Assembly: GCF_014650755.1 (NCBI RefSeq)
Contig: NZ_BMVO01000008.1
Location: forward strand, 62,001 to 126,000
Direction: 5' to 3'
Source: Streptomyces chryseus
Lineage (GTDB): Bacteria; Actinomycetota; Actinomycetes; Streptomycetales; Streptomycetaceae
Length of the DNA: 64,000 nucleotides
Positions 34,384 to 43,289 of the stretch are shown here, one piece after another. The notes beneath the pieces are model-generated. The model had not been told where the DNA came from, made no database searches, and worked only from the letters and a program-made list of their open reading frames with translations. A program made the position numbers and the translations under genes. The first letter of the stretch is position 1, and the number at the start of each line of letters is the position of its first letter.

Positions 34384-35907
34384 ATGACCGACGAGAGTAC
34401 GGCGCGGGCAGAGGCCGCGGTCGGAGCGCTGCGGGCGCTGGCGGCACGACGGCCGGACGGCATCGTACTGCTCGACGGCTGCACGGACGCGGAGCTGGAC
34501 ACGTGGCCGGTCCGCGTACCGGAAGCGGTACGCGTCGTGCTGCGCGTGACCGGTGGCCTGGAGGCCGGCGACTCCCGATACGTGTTCGGACCCCGCGGCG
34601 GCTCCCACGGCCGCCGCCCCTTCGCGGACGGCCACTGGACGCTCGGAGAGCTGAACCGGGGCCAGGGTTCGCTCCTCGTCGGCGTGGACGGAGCACGGCG
34701 CTCCGACTGGGGCCCGGTCGTAGCAGTCCAGCCGTACGACGAGCCGGAAGTCACCGTCGAGGCACCGGACTTCACCGGTTGGCTCCTCGGTCTCGCCGAG
34801 CGCCTCGCCGACGGCGGCACTCCCGAGGACCGCCCCCTTCCCACGGTCTTCACCGGAGCCGTCCCGTCCGTGGAGATCGCCGAGAGCGCGGATACGGACG
34901 CCGAGCTGCTGGCCCTGGTCGGGCGCGGAGATTCGCTCACCGACCTGGTCGATCTGCGCTCGCTGCCGGCCTATCCGTGCGGCGTCAGCTGGGAGCCGTA
35001 CCACTCGACCGACTACAACACCGCCGACACCGGCAGCAGCGAAGTCGACTTCCGGCTGGCCGGGGACGGCAAGGTGCTGCTCATTCGCAGCATGGTGAGC
35101 GGCGACTTCCTGCGCGGCGGCGTACGCCGTCACCGGGTCCCCGACGATGCCGGCCCGCGGGCCGCCGCCGGGCTGCGCGCGCTGGCCGCCGAGCTGCCCG
35201 GCCTCGTGGCCCTGCAGGACGGTTGCGGCGACGCGGAGATGGATACCTGGCCGGTGCCCGTACCCGCCGGCATTCGCGACGTACTGCGTGAGATCGGCGG
35301 GGTGCGCATGGCGGGCCTGCCGGAACTGAAGCTGCTGCCCGGGGCGCCCGAGCACAGCGTGGACCCCGAGGTGCACCGCATGATGGGCGGCGACGGGACG
35401 TACTGGCCCGTCGCCCGGGTCGTGTACGGGCGCCACACCGCCCTCGCGCAGATCCGCGTCGACGTGGACACCGGTGAGTGGGGGTACGCCGTCTCGGTGC
35501 CCACCGACCCGAGCAGCCTCCGGGAGTTCCCCGAGGTCACTCTGCTGGCGGAGTCGCTTCCGCACCTGCTGCTGACCGTGGCTCGTCTTGCCCGCGACGC
35601 GGCCGGCAGCCCCGACTTCGCGCGTTCCCTCGCCGGGGCCACCACCTGGTTCTTTCCGAACACCGGTGAGCCGTGGACCCGTCCGGCCCCCTTGGACGAG
35701 TGGGCTTCGTCCACCGACCCGCTGCGGGCCGCCGTCACCGGCCTCCCCGCCGGAACCCATGTCGCGGACCTGCGCCAGGCGCCGATCCCCACAGACCTGT
35801 GCTTCCACCGGGCGGAGGACTGGCCGTACGGTGACAGCCTCGATCATCTCCACTTCGGCGCCGGTGGACGCATCGCGGCGGCGGTCCCCCTCGCGGGCGG
35901 CAGGTGA
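34384..35907 (+). CDS. Large SMI1/KNR4-like protein with a duplicated SUKH domain
   Basis: A 507-residue soluble protein. A unit repeats twice. Near residue 14: LRALAARRPDGIVLLDGCTD, then AELDTWPVRVPEAVRVVLRV. Near residue 262: LRALAAELPGLVALQDGCGD, then AEMDTWPVPVPAGIRDVLRE. Each is followed by a beta-sheet region with DGHWTLGELN or DGTYWPVARVV. SUKH domains bind proteins and often give immunity to nuclease toxins. No toxin is adjacent. The C-terminal 120 residues look different. The ATG follows a weak GGGCGGGATC. Confidence 0.8.
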   Translation: MTDESTARAEAAVGALRALAARRPDGIVLLDGCTDAELDTWPVRVPEAVRVVLRVTGGLEAGDSRYVFGPRGGSHGRRPFADGHWTLGELNRGQGSLLVGVDGARRSDWGPVVAVQPYDEPEVTVEAPDFTGWLLGLAERLADGGTPEDRPLPTVFTGAVPSVEIAESADTDAELLALVGRGDSLTDLVDLRSLPAYPCGVSWEPYHSTDYNTADTGSSEVDFRLAGDGKVLLIRSMVSGDFLRGGVRRHRVPDDAGPRAAAGLRALAAELPGLVALQDGCGDAEMDTWPVPVPAGIRDVLREIGGVRMAGLPELKLLPGAPEHSVDPEVHRMMGGDGTYWPVARVVYGRHTALAQIRVDVDTGEWGYAVSVPTDPSSLREFPEVTLLAESLPHLLLTVARLARDAAGSPDFARSLAGATTWFFPNTGEPWTRPAPLDEWASSTDPLRAAVTGLPAGTHVADLRQAPIPTDLCFHRAEDWPYGDSLDHLHFGAGGRIAAAVPLAGGR

Positions 35908-36146
35908 GGCAGGGGCGCTCCGGAGTGCCAGGAGCCGCCGGCCGGCACAGCTGGCGCGCACGCGGCGGCCCTTCAGGCGGGCGGCCGCGCGTGGCCGGCG
36001 GGCGACTCGCCGGTCTGCGGGCGCTGCTGCGCGCCACCGCGGGCGTCGCGGTACTACGATCCGGCGGGCGGTCGTACGGCGTGGGACGAGGCCCCAGACC
36101 GTATCAACACAAGGACAGGCACAGGCACAAGGAAGGAGAGCGTGGT

Positions 36147-36902
36147 GTGCGCGTAGCTCTCTTCGTCACGTGCGTGAACGACACTCTCTCTCCGCGCACC
36201 GGGCAAGCCGTGGTGCGGCTGCTGGAACGGCTTGGTGTGGAGGTGGAGTTTCCGCAGGCCCAGTCCTGTTGCGGGCAGCCGCAGTTCAACACCGGCTACC
36301 GTCACGAGACCGAGCCGCTGGTACGGCGCTTCGACGCCGCCTTCGCCGACTACGAGTACGTCGTCACGCCGTCCGGTTCCTGCGCCGCGATGGTCCGGGA
36401 CAACTACCCGCGCATCGGGGCGAAGGCGGCCGCCGAGGGGCGCGGCCAGGCACTGGCCGAGGCGGCGGGGCGGGCCGTGCCGAAGACGTACGAGCTGACG
36501 GAGTTCCTGGTCGATGTCCTCGGGGTGACCGATGTCGGTGCCTGGTTCCCGTACGCCGTCACCTACCACCCCACCTGCCACGGGCTGCGCCTGCTGGGTC
36601 TGGGAGAGCGGCCGCGCAGACTGCTGGAGCGGGTCAAGGGGCTGGAGCTGCGCGAGCTGCCGGGCGCGCAGGAGTGCTGCGGTTTCGGCGGCACCTTCGC
36701 CGTGAAGAACGCCGCGGTGTCGGCGGCCATGGGCGCGGACAAGGCGCACGCCATCGAGTCCACGGGCGCCGGAGCGGTGTGCGCGGTCGACAGCTCCTGC
36801 CTCCTGCACATCGGCGGCACGCTCGCCAGGCGGGGGTCCTCGGTGCGGCCCGTGCACATCGCGGAGATTCTCGCCGCGACCGAGGAGGAGCCCTACGCAT
36901 GA
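36147..36902 (+). CDS. lutA: Lactate utilisation protein LutA (YkgE)
   Basis: A 251-residue cysteine-rich subunit: SCCGQPQFNTGYRHET near residue 40 and QECCGFGGTFAVKN near 175, the two CCG domains that bind an Fe-S cluster. With LutB and LutC it oxidises L-lactate to pyruvate. The GTG at 36147 has AGGAG 8 nt upstream. The start codon of LutB overlaps its stop, and the three genes form one operon. An ACAGGC tandem repeat lies just before the RBS. No LutR regulator or lactate permease is next to it. Confidence 0.92.
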   Translation: MRVALFVTCVNDTLSPRTGQAVVRLLERLGVEVEFPQAQSCCGQPQFNTGYRHETEPLVRRFDAAFADYEYVVTPSGSCAAMVRDNYPRIGAKAAAEGRGQALAEAAGRAVPKTYELTEFLVDVLGVTDVGAWFPYAVTYHPTCHGLRLLGLGERPRRLLERVKGLELRELPGAQECCGFGGTFAVKNAAVSAAMGADKAHAIESTGAGAVCAVDSSCLLHIGGTLARRGSSVRPVHIAEILAATEEEPYA

Positions 36903-38377
36903 GCGGTACGAGCGGTACGTATCTCGGGATGCCGGCGTTCCCGGCAGCGGCGCGGGACGCCGTGCGGAACGAGACACTGCGCGGAAACCTTCGCCACGCC
37001 ACGCACACCATCCGCGACAAGCGAGCGAAGGCCGTGGCGGAGCTGGACGACTGGGCGCGGTTGCGTGCGGCCGGCAGGGACGTGAAGGAGCGGACGCTGC
37101 GCCATCTCGACCACTACCTCGTTCAGTTGGAGGAGTCGGTCACGGCGGCGGGCGGCACCGTGCACTGGGCCGCGGACGCCGGGGAAGCGAACCGGATCGT
37201 GACCGGGCTGGTGAAGCGGACCGGCCGGAGCGAAGTGGTCAAGGTCAAGTCGATGGCCACGCAGGAGATCGGGCTCAACGAGGCACTGGAGGCCGAAGGC
37301 ATCCGCGCGTACGAGACCGACCTCGCGGAGCTCATCGTGCAGCTCGGCGACGACCGGCCGTCGCACATCCTGGTGCCCGCCATCCACCGCAACCGGGGCG
37401 AGATCCGCGACATCTTCCGGGCCGAGATGGGGAGTTGGGGCAGGGCTGCCCCGGCCGGGCTGAGCGACGACCCGGCCGAGCTGGCCGAGGCGGCCCGCGT
37501 CCATCTGCGGGAGAAGTTCCTCCGCGCCGAGGTCGGGATCTCCGGCGCCAACTTCATGGTGGCGGAGACCGGCACGCTCGTCGTGGTCGAGTCCGAGGGC
37601 AACGGCCGGATGTGTCTGACCCTCCCCGAGACGCTGATCTCCGTCGTGGGCATCGAGAAGGTTGTTCCGACCTGGCGGGACCTCGAAGTGTTCCTGCAGA
37701 CACTCCCGCGCTCCTCGACGGCGGAGCGGATGAACCCGTACACGAGCATGTGGACGGGTACGACGGACAGCGACGGGCCGCGCGCCTTCCACCTGGTCCT
37801 GCTGGACAACGGCCGCACGGACACGCTCGCGGACGAGGTGGGACGCCAGGCGCTGCGCTGCATCCGCTGCTCGGCCTGCCTCAACGTGTGCCCGGTGTAC
37901 GAGCGGGCGGGCGGCCACGCGTACGGCTCGGTCTACCCGGGGCCCATCGGCGCGATCCTCAGCCCGCAGTTGCGGGGCATCGCGAGCGAGGTCGACGCCT
38001 CATTGCCGTACGCGTCCTCGCTGTGCGGGGCCTGCTACGACGTGTGCCCTGTCGCCATCGACATCCCGGAGGTGCTGGTGCACTTGCGGGAGCGGGTGGT
38101 GGAGGGCGGCGAGGTGACCAGGAACGGGGAGCGGGTCACCATCAAGCCCGCGAAGGGGCACCGGGGCGAGCGGGCGGTGATGCGCGCGGCACGCTGGGCG
38201 CTGGACCACCCGGGCGCGCTGCGGGCCGGCCAGCGGCTGGCGTCCCGTACGCGCCGCATCCATCCGAAGCGGCTGCCGGGGCCGGGGCGGGCGTGGAGCG
38301 ACACGCGGGCGCTGCCTGAGGTGCCCGCGGAGTCGTTCAGGCACTGGTGGCAGCGCACGCGTGGAGGAGCCCGGTGA
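36899..38377 (+). CDS. lutB: Lactate utilisation protein LutB (YkgF), iron-sulfur
   Basis: A 492-residue protein. The N-terminal two-thirds is a LUD domain (VKVKSMATQEIGLNEALEAE, ILVPAIHRNRGEIRDIFR, GANFMVAETGTLVVVESEGN). Near residue 320 come two 4Fe-4S motifs, CIRCSACLNVCPVYER and, about 60 residues later, CGACYDVCPVAIDIPE. It passes electrons from lactate oxidation. The ATG overlaps the lutA stop (ATGA) and its own stop overlaps lutC (GTGA), so all three are translationally coupled. Length is normal for the family. Confidence 0.93.
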   Translation: MSGTSGTYLGMPAFPAAARDAVRNETLRGNLRHATHTIRDKRAKAVAELDDWARLRAAGRDVKERTLRHLDHYLVQLEESVTAAGGTVHWAADAGEANRIVTGLVKRTGRSEVVKVKSMATQEIGLNEALEAEGIRAYETDLAELIVQLGDDRPSHILVPAIHRNRGEIRDIFRAEMGSWGRAAPAGLSDDPAELAEAARVHLREKFLRAEVGISGANFMVAETGTLVVVESEGNGRMCLTLPETLISVVGIEKVVPTWRDLEVFLQTLPRSSTAERMNPYTSMWTGTTDSDGPRAFHLVLLDNGRTDTLADEVGRQALRCIRCSACLNVCPVYERAGGHAYGSVYPGPIGAILSPQLRGIASEVDASLPYASSLCGACYDVCPVAIDIPEVLVHLRERVVEGGEVTRNGERVTIKPAKGHRGERAVMRAARWALDHPGALRAGQRLASRTRRIHPKRLPGPGRAWSDTRALPEVPAESFRHWWQRTRGGAR

Positions 38378-39045
38378 GCAGCGGCAGGGAACGGGTGCTG
38401 GCGCGGGTGCGCCGGGCGCTGGCGGATGTGCCGCGCGACGAGCGGCCGCAGGACGTCCGGGTGGAGCGCGGCTATCTGCGCGTGCACGGCGACCGGACGA
38501 CCGCGCGGACGGTCGACCTGCTCGCGGAGAACCTCGCGGACTACCGGGCGCTCGTGCACCGGGTGGACGCAGCAGAGCTGCCCCAGCTGCTGAAGCGGCT
38601 GCTGGCCGCGCACGGCTCGCGGTCGGTGCTCGTACCGCCGGGGCTCCCGCCCGGGTGGCTGGCTGCCGCCGACCCGGTCCTGGCCCTGGTGCCCGACCGG
38701 GAGGCGGACACGGCGTACGCACTCGACGCCGTGGACAGCGTGGTGACGGGCTGCGCGGTCGCGATCGCCGAGACCGGCACGATCGTCCTGGACGGCGGGC
38801 CCGACCAGGGCAGGCGCCGGATCACTCTGGTGCCCGACCATCACCTCTGCGTCGTACGGGTGCCGGACCAGGTCGTCGGGTCCGTACCGCAGGCACTCGA
38901 ACGGCTGGCTCCCGGGCGGCCGCAGACGTGGATCTCGGGTCCCTCGGCCACCAGCGACATCGAGCTGAACCGGGTCGAGGGCGTCCACGGCCCGCGCACT
39001 CTTGAGGTGATCCTGGTCGACGGCCGAACCGAGGGGCAGGGTTGA
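38374..39045 (+). CDS. lutC: Lactate utilisation protein LutC (YkgG)
   Basis: A 223-residue LUD-domain protein. It has AVAIAETGTIVLDGGPDQGR and LVPDHHLCVVRVPDQVV near residue 150, then SGPSATSDIELNRVEGVHGP and RTLEVILVDG at the end, all typical of LutC. It completes the LutABC lactate dehydrogenase complex. The GTG at 38374 has GGAGGAG upstream and overlaps the LutB stop. Confidence 0.92.
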   Translation: MSSGRERVLARVRRALADVPRDERPQDVRVERGYLRVHGDRTTARTVDLLAENLADYRALVHRVDAAELPQLLKRLLAAHGSRSVLVPPGLPPGWLAAADPVLALVPDREADTAYALDAVDSVVTGCAVAIAETGTIVLDGGPDQGRRRITLVPDHHLCVVRVPDQVVGSVPQALERLAPGRPQTWISGPSATSDIELNRVEGVHGPRTLEVILVDGRTEGQG

Positions 39046-39084
39046 CGGGGGGCGTTCTCAGGGGATGAGGGGACCTGCGTCGGC

Positions 39085-40020
39085 TCAGGAGTGCGAGCGG
39101 GCCCAGGTCGGTGTCCACATGTCGTCAGGCGGCGTCGGTCGTGCCTGGAGGAGATGTGCGCGCAGCGCCGTGAGGGTCGGGTGGGGGTTGGCCGTCCGGT
39201 ACAGGAACGAGTGCGGGTAGACCGGTGTCGGTCCTTCGACCGGGATCCGCCGCAGGTCGTGGGCCGTCGGCCACACGTACCGGTCCCGGGTTCCGACGAG
39301 TGTGGCCAGTGCGGCGGAGTCGGCGATCGCGTCCATCAGTGCTTCGTTCCCGAAGTCGGGTCCGACCGCGTCGATGCGCAGGCCGAAGGTTTCGGTCAGC
39401 TCGTCGTAGTAGGCGGCCCACTCGGTGCCCTGCTTGATGCCCGGGATCCAGATCCGGTGACCGGCCAGGTCGGCCGGGGTCAGGGTCCGTGCGGCGGCGA
39501 GCGGGTGGCGGGGGCCGACGAGCAGTTGCAGCGGGTCGTCCAGGACACGTTCGGCGCTGATCCCTTCGGGCAGGTCGCCCTCGGGTACGGCACGGAAGGT
39601 CGCGTCGATCTCGCCGGTCCGCACGGCCTCGGCTGCCCTGGTCGCGTTGGCGTCCGCGAGCGTGACCACGTCCAGCTCCGTGCCCGGACGGGACTCGTAG
39701 AACCCGCGCAGGGCGAGGCCCGGGGCGATGCGTCGACCGAGCACGTCCACGCGCAGTGCGCGCTCGCCGGGGCGTACCGAGGCGGCCGCCCGTTCCACGG
39801 CCCGCAGGACCTCGCGGGCGTGCGGGAGGAACGCCTGCCCGTCCAGGGTGGGGCGGGCGCCGCGTGCGGTGCGGGCGAACAGCGTCACCCCGAGGGTGCG
39901 TTCCAGGCCGGCGATGCGCTTGGAGACGCCCTGTTGGGTGATGCGCAGCTCCACGGCGGCTTCGTGGAACCGCCCGGTCTCCACGACGGCGACGAAGGTA
40001 CGCACGGCTTCGATGTCCAC
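39085..40020 (-). CDS. LysR-family regulator
   Basis: A 311-residue regulator. The HTH lies at residues 1-60: MDIEAVRTFVAVVETGRFHE, then ITQQGVSKRIAGLERTLGVT and LFARTARGARPTLDGQAFL. A periplasmic-binding-like effector domain follows, with LRVDVLGRRIAPG and WIPGIKQGTEWAAYYDEL. It is divergent from the MFS gene with a 123-nt gap that holds the palindrome ACAACC-AGC-GGTTGT, 20 nt from its start. It probably controls that pump in response to a small ligand. It is convergent with lutC. Confidence 0.88.
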   Translation of the reverse strand: MDIEAVRTFVAVVETGRFHEAAVELRITQQGVSKRIAGLERTLGVTLFARTARGARPTLDGQAFLPHAREVLRAVERAAASVRPGERALRVDVLGRRIAPGLALRGFYESRPGTELDVVTLADANATRAAEAVRTGEIDATFRAVPEGDLPEGISAERVLDDPLQLLVGPRHPLAAARTLTPADLAGHRIWIPGIKQGTEWAAYYDELTETFGLRIDAVGPDFGNEALMDAIADSAALATLVGTRDRYVWPTAHDLRRIPVEGPTPVYPHSFLYRTANPHPTLTALRAHLLQARPTPPDDMWTPTWARSHS

Positions 40021-40039
40021 GCCCGCACCTTACCCCGGG

Positions 40040-40054
40040 ACAACCAGCGGTTGT
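40040..40054. promoter_or_regulatory. LysR palindrome between regulator and MFS gene
   Basis: ACAACC-AGC-GGTTGT is perfect, and a second GGTTGT half-site lies at 40071-40076, one helical turn multiple away (22 bp). This fits a recognition plus activation site pair. Confidence 0.5.
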
Positions 40055-40143
40055 GGCTCACTGACGCTGCGGTTGTTGGCTCGGGGGCTGCTTCGTCTGG
40101 TCGAATCCTCGCCGTCAGCGATGGGTTGTGACGGAGGTTTCTC

Positions 40144-41385
40144 GTGGCGCGGCAAGAGCTCGGACGCCCGTTCGGACGGCTGTGGTCGGCCTACGCCGCC
40201 TCCACGGCCGGTACGTGGCTGGGGTTCGGCGCGTTCCCCCTGCTCGCGATCCAGGTGCTCCATGTCGGCCCGGCGGAGGTTTCGACGCTGGCGGCTGCCG
40301 GCTCGGCGGTCGGCGCGCTCCTCGCGCTTGCGCTCGGTCCGTGGGTCGAAGCCCGGCGGAAGAAGCTGGTCATGATCGTCGCCGACCTGGTGCGGTTCGG
40401 CGCCCTGCTGACGATCCCAGCCGCGTACTTCGCCGGACTGCTGTCCTACCTCCAGCTGCTGGTCGTCACCGTGATCAGTGCGGCGGCGAACATCGCGTTC
40501 GCCGCCGCCGGCGGCGCGTACCTCCGGCAGCTCGTGCGCCCGGACCACCTGCTGGTGGCCAACGGCCGCTTCGAGTCCGTCACGTGGACGGCCACGGCGG
40601 TCGGCCCGACCGTGGGCGGGGCGGCGATCAGCCTGCTCGGACCCGCGGTCACCGTGAGCGCCACCGCGGCCGGTTTCCTGCTGTCCGCGCTCGGGATCGG
40701 CGCCATCCGGCAGAAGGAGACCGGTTCCCAGCGGGTCAAGGCCGGGAAGCTGCGGGCCTGCGACCTGGTCGCGGGCTGGAGGTTCCTCCACGACGACCGG
40801 CACCTGCGCCCGCTGTTCTGGAACACCGTGGCCGTCAACGCGCTGATCATGGCTACCGAACCGCTGCTGGCCGTCCTGCTGCTGGGTGACCTGCACTGGG
40901 TGGCATGGCAGTACGGGCTCGCGTTCGGCCTGCCCTGCGTCGGCGGATTCGCCGGCGCCCGCGTCGCGCCGTACCTGGAAGGCCGCTACGGGCGCCGCCG
41001 CGTCCTGATCACCTCCGGGGCACTTCGTGCCCTGTGGCCGGTCGGGTTGTTCTTCGTCATGCCCGGGAACGCCGGTGTGGTCCTGGTCGTCGCCGTCGAA
41101 CTGGTCATGATCACCTGCATGGGCGTGTTCAACCCGCTGTCTGCCACCGAGCGTCTCCAGCGGGTGCCGGCCGAGCGGATCGGGCGGGTCCTGGTGGCCT
41201 GGAAGGTGACCGGCACCGGTGCGATCGCCGGGCTGACCGCCCTGTGGGGCGTCCTGGCCGCTGTCACCGACGCACGGACGGCGATCGGCGTCGCCGGTGT
41301 GCTGCTCCTGGGGACGCCGTTCCTTCTGCCGCATCGCCCTCGGGCCAGGGAGCCCGAGGGCCCTGGCCCCACCACCACGACCTGA
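40144..41385 (+). CDS. MFS transporter (MFS_3/enterobactin-exporter-like)
   Basis: A 413-residue transporter with about 12 helices: FGRLWSAYAASTAGTWLGFG at the N-terminus, then LAALGPWVEARRKKLVMIV-type motif A (GPWVEARRKK near residue 67). The helical pairs are separated by a loop near residue 200 (IRQKETGSQRVKAGKLRAC). It matches the drug or siderophore exporter group. The GTG at 40144 has GGAGG upstream. It is divergent from the LysR gene and probably under its control. The substrate is unknown. Confidence 0.87.
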   Translation: MARQELGRPFGRLWSAYAASTAGTWLGFGAFPLLAIQVLHVGPAEVSTLAAAGSAVGALLALALGPWVEARRKKLVMIVADLVRFGALLTIPAAYFAGLLSYLQLLVVTVISAAANIAFAAAGGAYLRQLVRPDHLLVANGRFESVTWTATAVGPTVGGAAISLLGPAVTVSATAAGFLLSALGIGAIRQKETGSQRVKAGKLRACDLVAGWRFLHDDRHLRPLFWNTVAVNALIMATEPLLAVLLLGDLHWVAWQYGLAFGLPCVGGFAGARVAPYLEGRYGRRRVLITSGALRALWPVGLFFVMPGNAGVVLVVAVELVMITCMGVFNPLSATERLQRVPAERIGRVLVAWKVTGTGAIAGLTALWGVLAAVTDARTAIGVAGVLLLGTPFLLPHRPRAREPEGPGPTTTT

Positions 41386-41433
41386 CCGCACCGCGCGGGT
41401 GCGCCCGTCCCGGCGGCCGGCACCGCGACCCGC

Positions 41434-41553
41434 GTGGCAGGCATCCACTACGCGCGTCTGGGCACCGGCCGCCTGTGGACCGCTGTCGCCGGGACCTCCC
41501 TCGGCGCCGGCTTCGGCGTCACGCTGACCGTCGTCGGCATGCTCAGCCTGTAG
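41434..41553 (+). pseudogene. Short membrane-helix remnant
   Basis: A 39-codon frame, VAGIHYARLGTGRLWTAVAG then a helix TSLGAGFGVTLTVVGML, ending in TAG at 41551-41553. No start or RBS is convincing. It looks like the last helix of a lost membrane protein next to the MFS gene. Confidence 0.3.
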
Positions 41554-41596
41554 GTCGCATTCATCCACCGGTGGGCCGCGCGCGGGTGAGGACCGC

Positions 41597-42553
41597 TCAG
41601 ACCTGGTGGGTGGCCTCGCGGGCGAAGGCGGTGCGCAGGTACGCCGCTGCTTGGCCCAGGGCACGGCTGCCCGCGTCGAGGACGCCCGCCATGGCGAAGA
41701 AGCCGTGCGCCACTCCCGGGTAGCGGGTGGACTCGACCGGGACACCGCTGTCGCGCAGGCGTTGGGCGTACTGCTCGCCCTCGTCGCGCAGCGGGTCGTA
41801 CTCGGCGGTGATGACCAGAGCCTGGGGCAACCCGGCGTGGGAGGTTGCGCGCAGCGGGGACACGAGGGGGTTCTGCCCGTCCTCGGGGGAAGTCAGGTAG
41901 TTGTCCCAGTACCACTGCACGGACTTGTTGTTGAACAGCAGCGGATCGGTGTTCCCGTGGCGGGACGGGGTGTCCGCGAGGTAGTCCGTGTTGGGGTAGA
42001 CGAGCAGTTGGGCACGGATCGCCGGGCCGCCCGCGTCCCGCGCCATGAGGGTCGTGGCGGCGGCGAGGTTGCCACCGGCGCTGTCGCCCCCGACGGCGAT
42101 GCGCGAAGCGTCGCCGCCCAGGCGTGCGGCGTGCTCGGCGGTCCAGCGCAGGCCGGCGAAGCAGTCGTGGAGCGCGGCGGGGAACTTGTGCTCCGGCGCC
42201 AGCCGGTAACCCACGGCCACGGTGAGGCAGCCGGCGGCGTTGGCCAGACTCCGGCAGATCGCGTCGCTCGTCTCGATGCTCCCCAGTGTCCAGCCGCCGC
42301 CGAAGAAGTAGACCAGTACGGGGAGGGGCCCCTGGTCGGCGACGGGCCGGTAGACGCGGACGTGCAGTGTTCCGCCGGGGCCCGGTATCGGCTCGTCGAA
42401 CACCTCACGCACGGGCTCGGGGGTTCCCGCGTCTGCCTGGACAGCGGCCAGGTCTGCTGCCCTGGCTTCGTCGAGTGTCATCTCGTACAAGGGCTTGGCG
42501 CCTTGAGCGGCACGCTCGTCATAGACAGCCTGAAGCTGCGGATCAAGATCCAT
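41597..42553 (-). CDS. Alpha/beta hydrolase, hormone-sensitive-lipase family esterase
   Basis: A 318-residue esterase. The oxyanion motif HGGG is changed to FFGGGWTLGS near residue 85. The nucleophile is in AVGGDSAGGNLAAA near residue 157 (GDSAG), with the acid in EYDPLRDEGEQYA and His in GVAHGFFAM near 290. It hydrolyses small acyl esters in the cytoplasm. The ATG at 42553 has GGGAG upstream; the ATG at 42565 is a less likely start. It is monocistronic and divergent from the peptide operon. Confidence 0.88.
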   Translation of the reverse strand: MDLDPQLQAVYDERAAQGAKPLYEMTLDEARAADLAAVQADAGTPEPVREVFDEPIPGPGGTLHVRVYRPVADQGPLPVLVYFFGGGWTLGSIETSDAICRSLANAAGCLTVAVGYRLAPEHKFPAALHDCFAGLRWTAEHAARLGGDASRIAVGGDSAGGNLAAATTLMARDAGGPAIRAQLLVYPNTDYLADTPSRHGNTDPLLFNNKSVQWYWDNYLTSPEDGQNPLVSPLRATSHAGLPQALVITAEYDPLRDEGEQYAQRLRDSGVPVESTRYPGVAHGFFAMAGVLDAGSRALGQAAAYLRTAFAREATHQV

Positions 42554-43059
42554 CGTTTCTCCCATCGGGTTACCGTACGTCCACGGTCCGTCGAGCCGCA
42601 TGCTGTCGTCATCAGCCAGGCCCTCTCAGGAACCCCGAGCGCTCTCGAACACCTCAGGCGCACATCGGTCCTCGGCGGTACGGGACGCTCGCGCCGCCGA
42701 GCAGCACCTGCCGCCAAAGGCGTCCGCACGCGTCCGCGCAACCCCATGCGGGCCACACGGCGTGACCGTACTGACGCCTTCGACCCTCACTGCGACTGTC
42801 CGGGCTGGGCTGGGCGTCATCGGCCATGACCCGGTCACCCACACCGCCCCGCAGAGGTCGACCGCGTCGGCAATCCCTCAATCGAGTGGCCCAGGCCCCC
42901 ATCGAACGAGTTTGAAGAGCGAGAGCCGCAGCCGTCCCGCCCGAGCACCCGGAACAGAACGTGCGTTCACGACCTGCCCCCGAAACGGCCGTGACGGGTT
43001 TCGAATCCGGCGCGTTTCTGGAGCACCAGTGCCACCCAGGCGCCCAGACGGAGGACACG
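42554..43059. other. Upstream region of the peptide operon
   Basis: 506 nt between the divergent esterase gene and the coupled peptide-methyltransferase operon. I see no gene. GGAGG sits just before the ATG at 43060. The promoter for the operon must lie here. Confidence 0.4.
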
Positions 43060-43203
43060 ATGAACCCGGCACCCGCCCCCGTGCACCAGCCCTTCGGATT
43101 CGAACGGCGACGGCGCCTCCCGGCCTCCCCCGCCCTCCGCGCGCGCCGGCCCGGCACCCGCACCAGCCGCTCGACACGACCGGATACGAGGTGTGCGGCA
43201 TGA
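43060..43203 (+). CDS. Small peptide ORF 1, candidate RiPP precursor
   Basis: 47 residues. It begins MNPAPAPVHQPFGFERRRRL; the PFGFxR stretch resembles the leader motif (PFGLxR-type) of ATP-grasp-modified RiPP precursors in Streptomyces. The rest is Arg/Pro/Thr-rich. GGAGG lies at ideal distance from the ATG at 43060. Its TGA overlaps the next ATG (ATGA at 43200-43203). The peptide is too short for reliable homology, so the call rests on motif, RBS and coupling. A frameshift could instead join it to ORF 2. Confidence 0.5.
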   Translation: MNPAPAPVHQPFGFERRRRLPASPALRARRPGTRTSRSTRPDTRCAA

Positions 43204-43289
43204 GCGAGCCCACCGACAAGAAGGGTGCCGGCGAGGGCGGCATCCCGGGCCCACGGACCGCCCCGCGCGCTGAGGAGGGGGCGAAGTGA
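43200..43289 (+). CDS. Small peptide ORF 2, candidate RiPP precursor part
   Basis: 29 residues, MSEPTDKKGAGEGGIPGPRT then APRAEEGAK; hydrophilic, Gly/Glu/Lys-rich. Its start overlaps ORF 1 by ATGA and its stop overlaps the methyltransferase start by GTGA. The same frame upstream (PLDTTGYEVCG) also reads like a precursor tail, so a one-base slip in ORF 1 would give one longer peptide. Confidence 0.45.
   Translation: MSEPTDKKGAGEGGIPGPRTAPRAEEGAK

Noticed and set aside
33282..34940. 552-residue minus-strand frame
   Set aside because: Antisense to the DUF1062 and SUKH genes; only its last 45 codons are used in the frameshifted gene at 32828-33419.
35588..38377. Extended LutB frame beginning at 35588
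   Set aside because: The real start is the ATG at 36899 overlapping lutA; the upstream part overlaps the SUKH and lutA genes in another frame.
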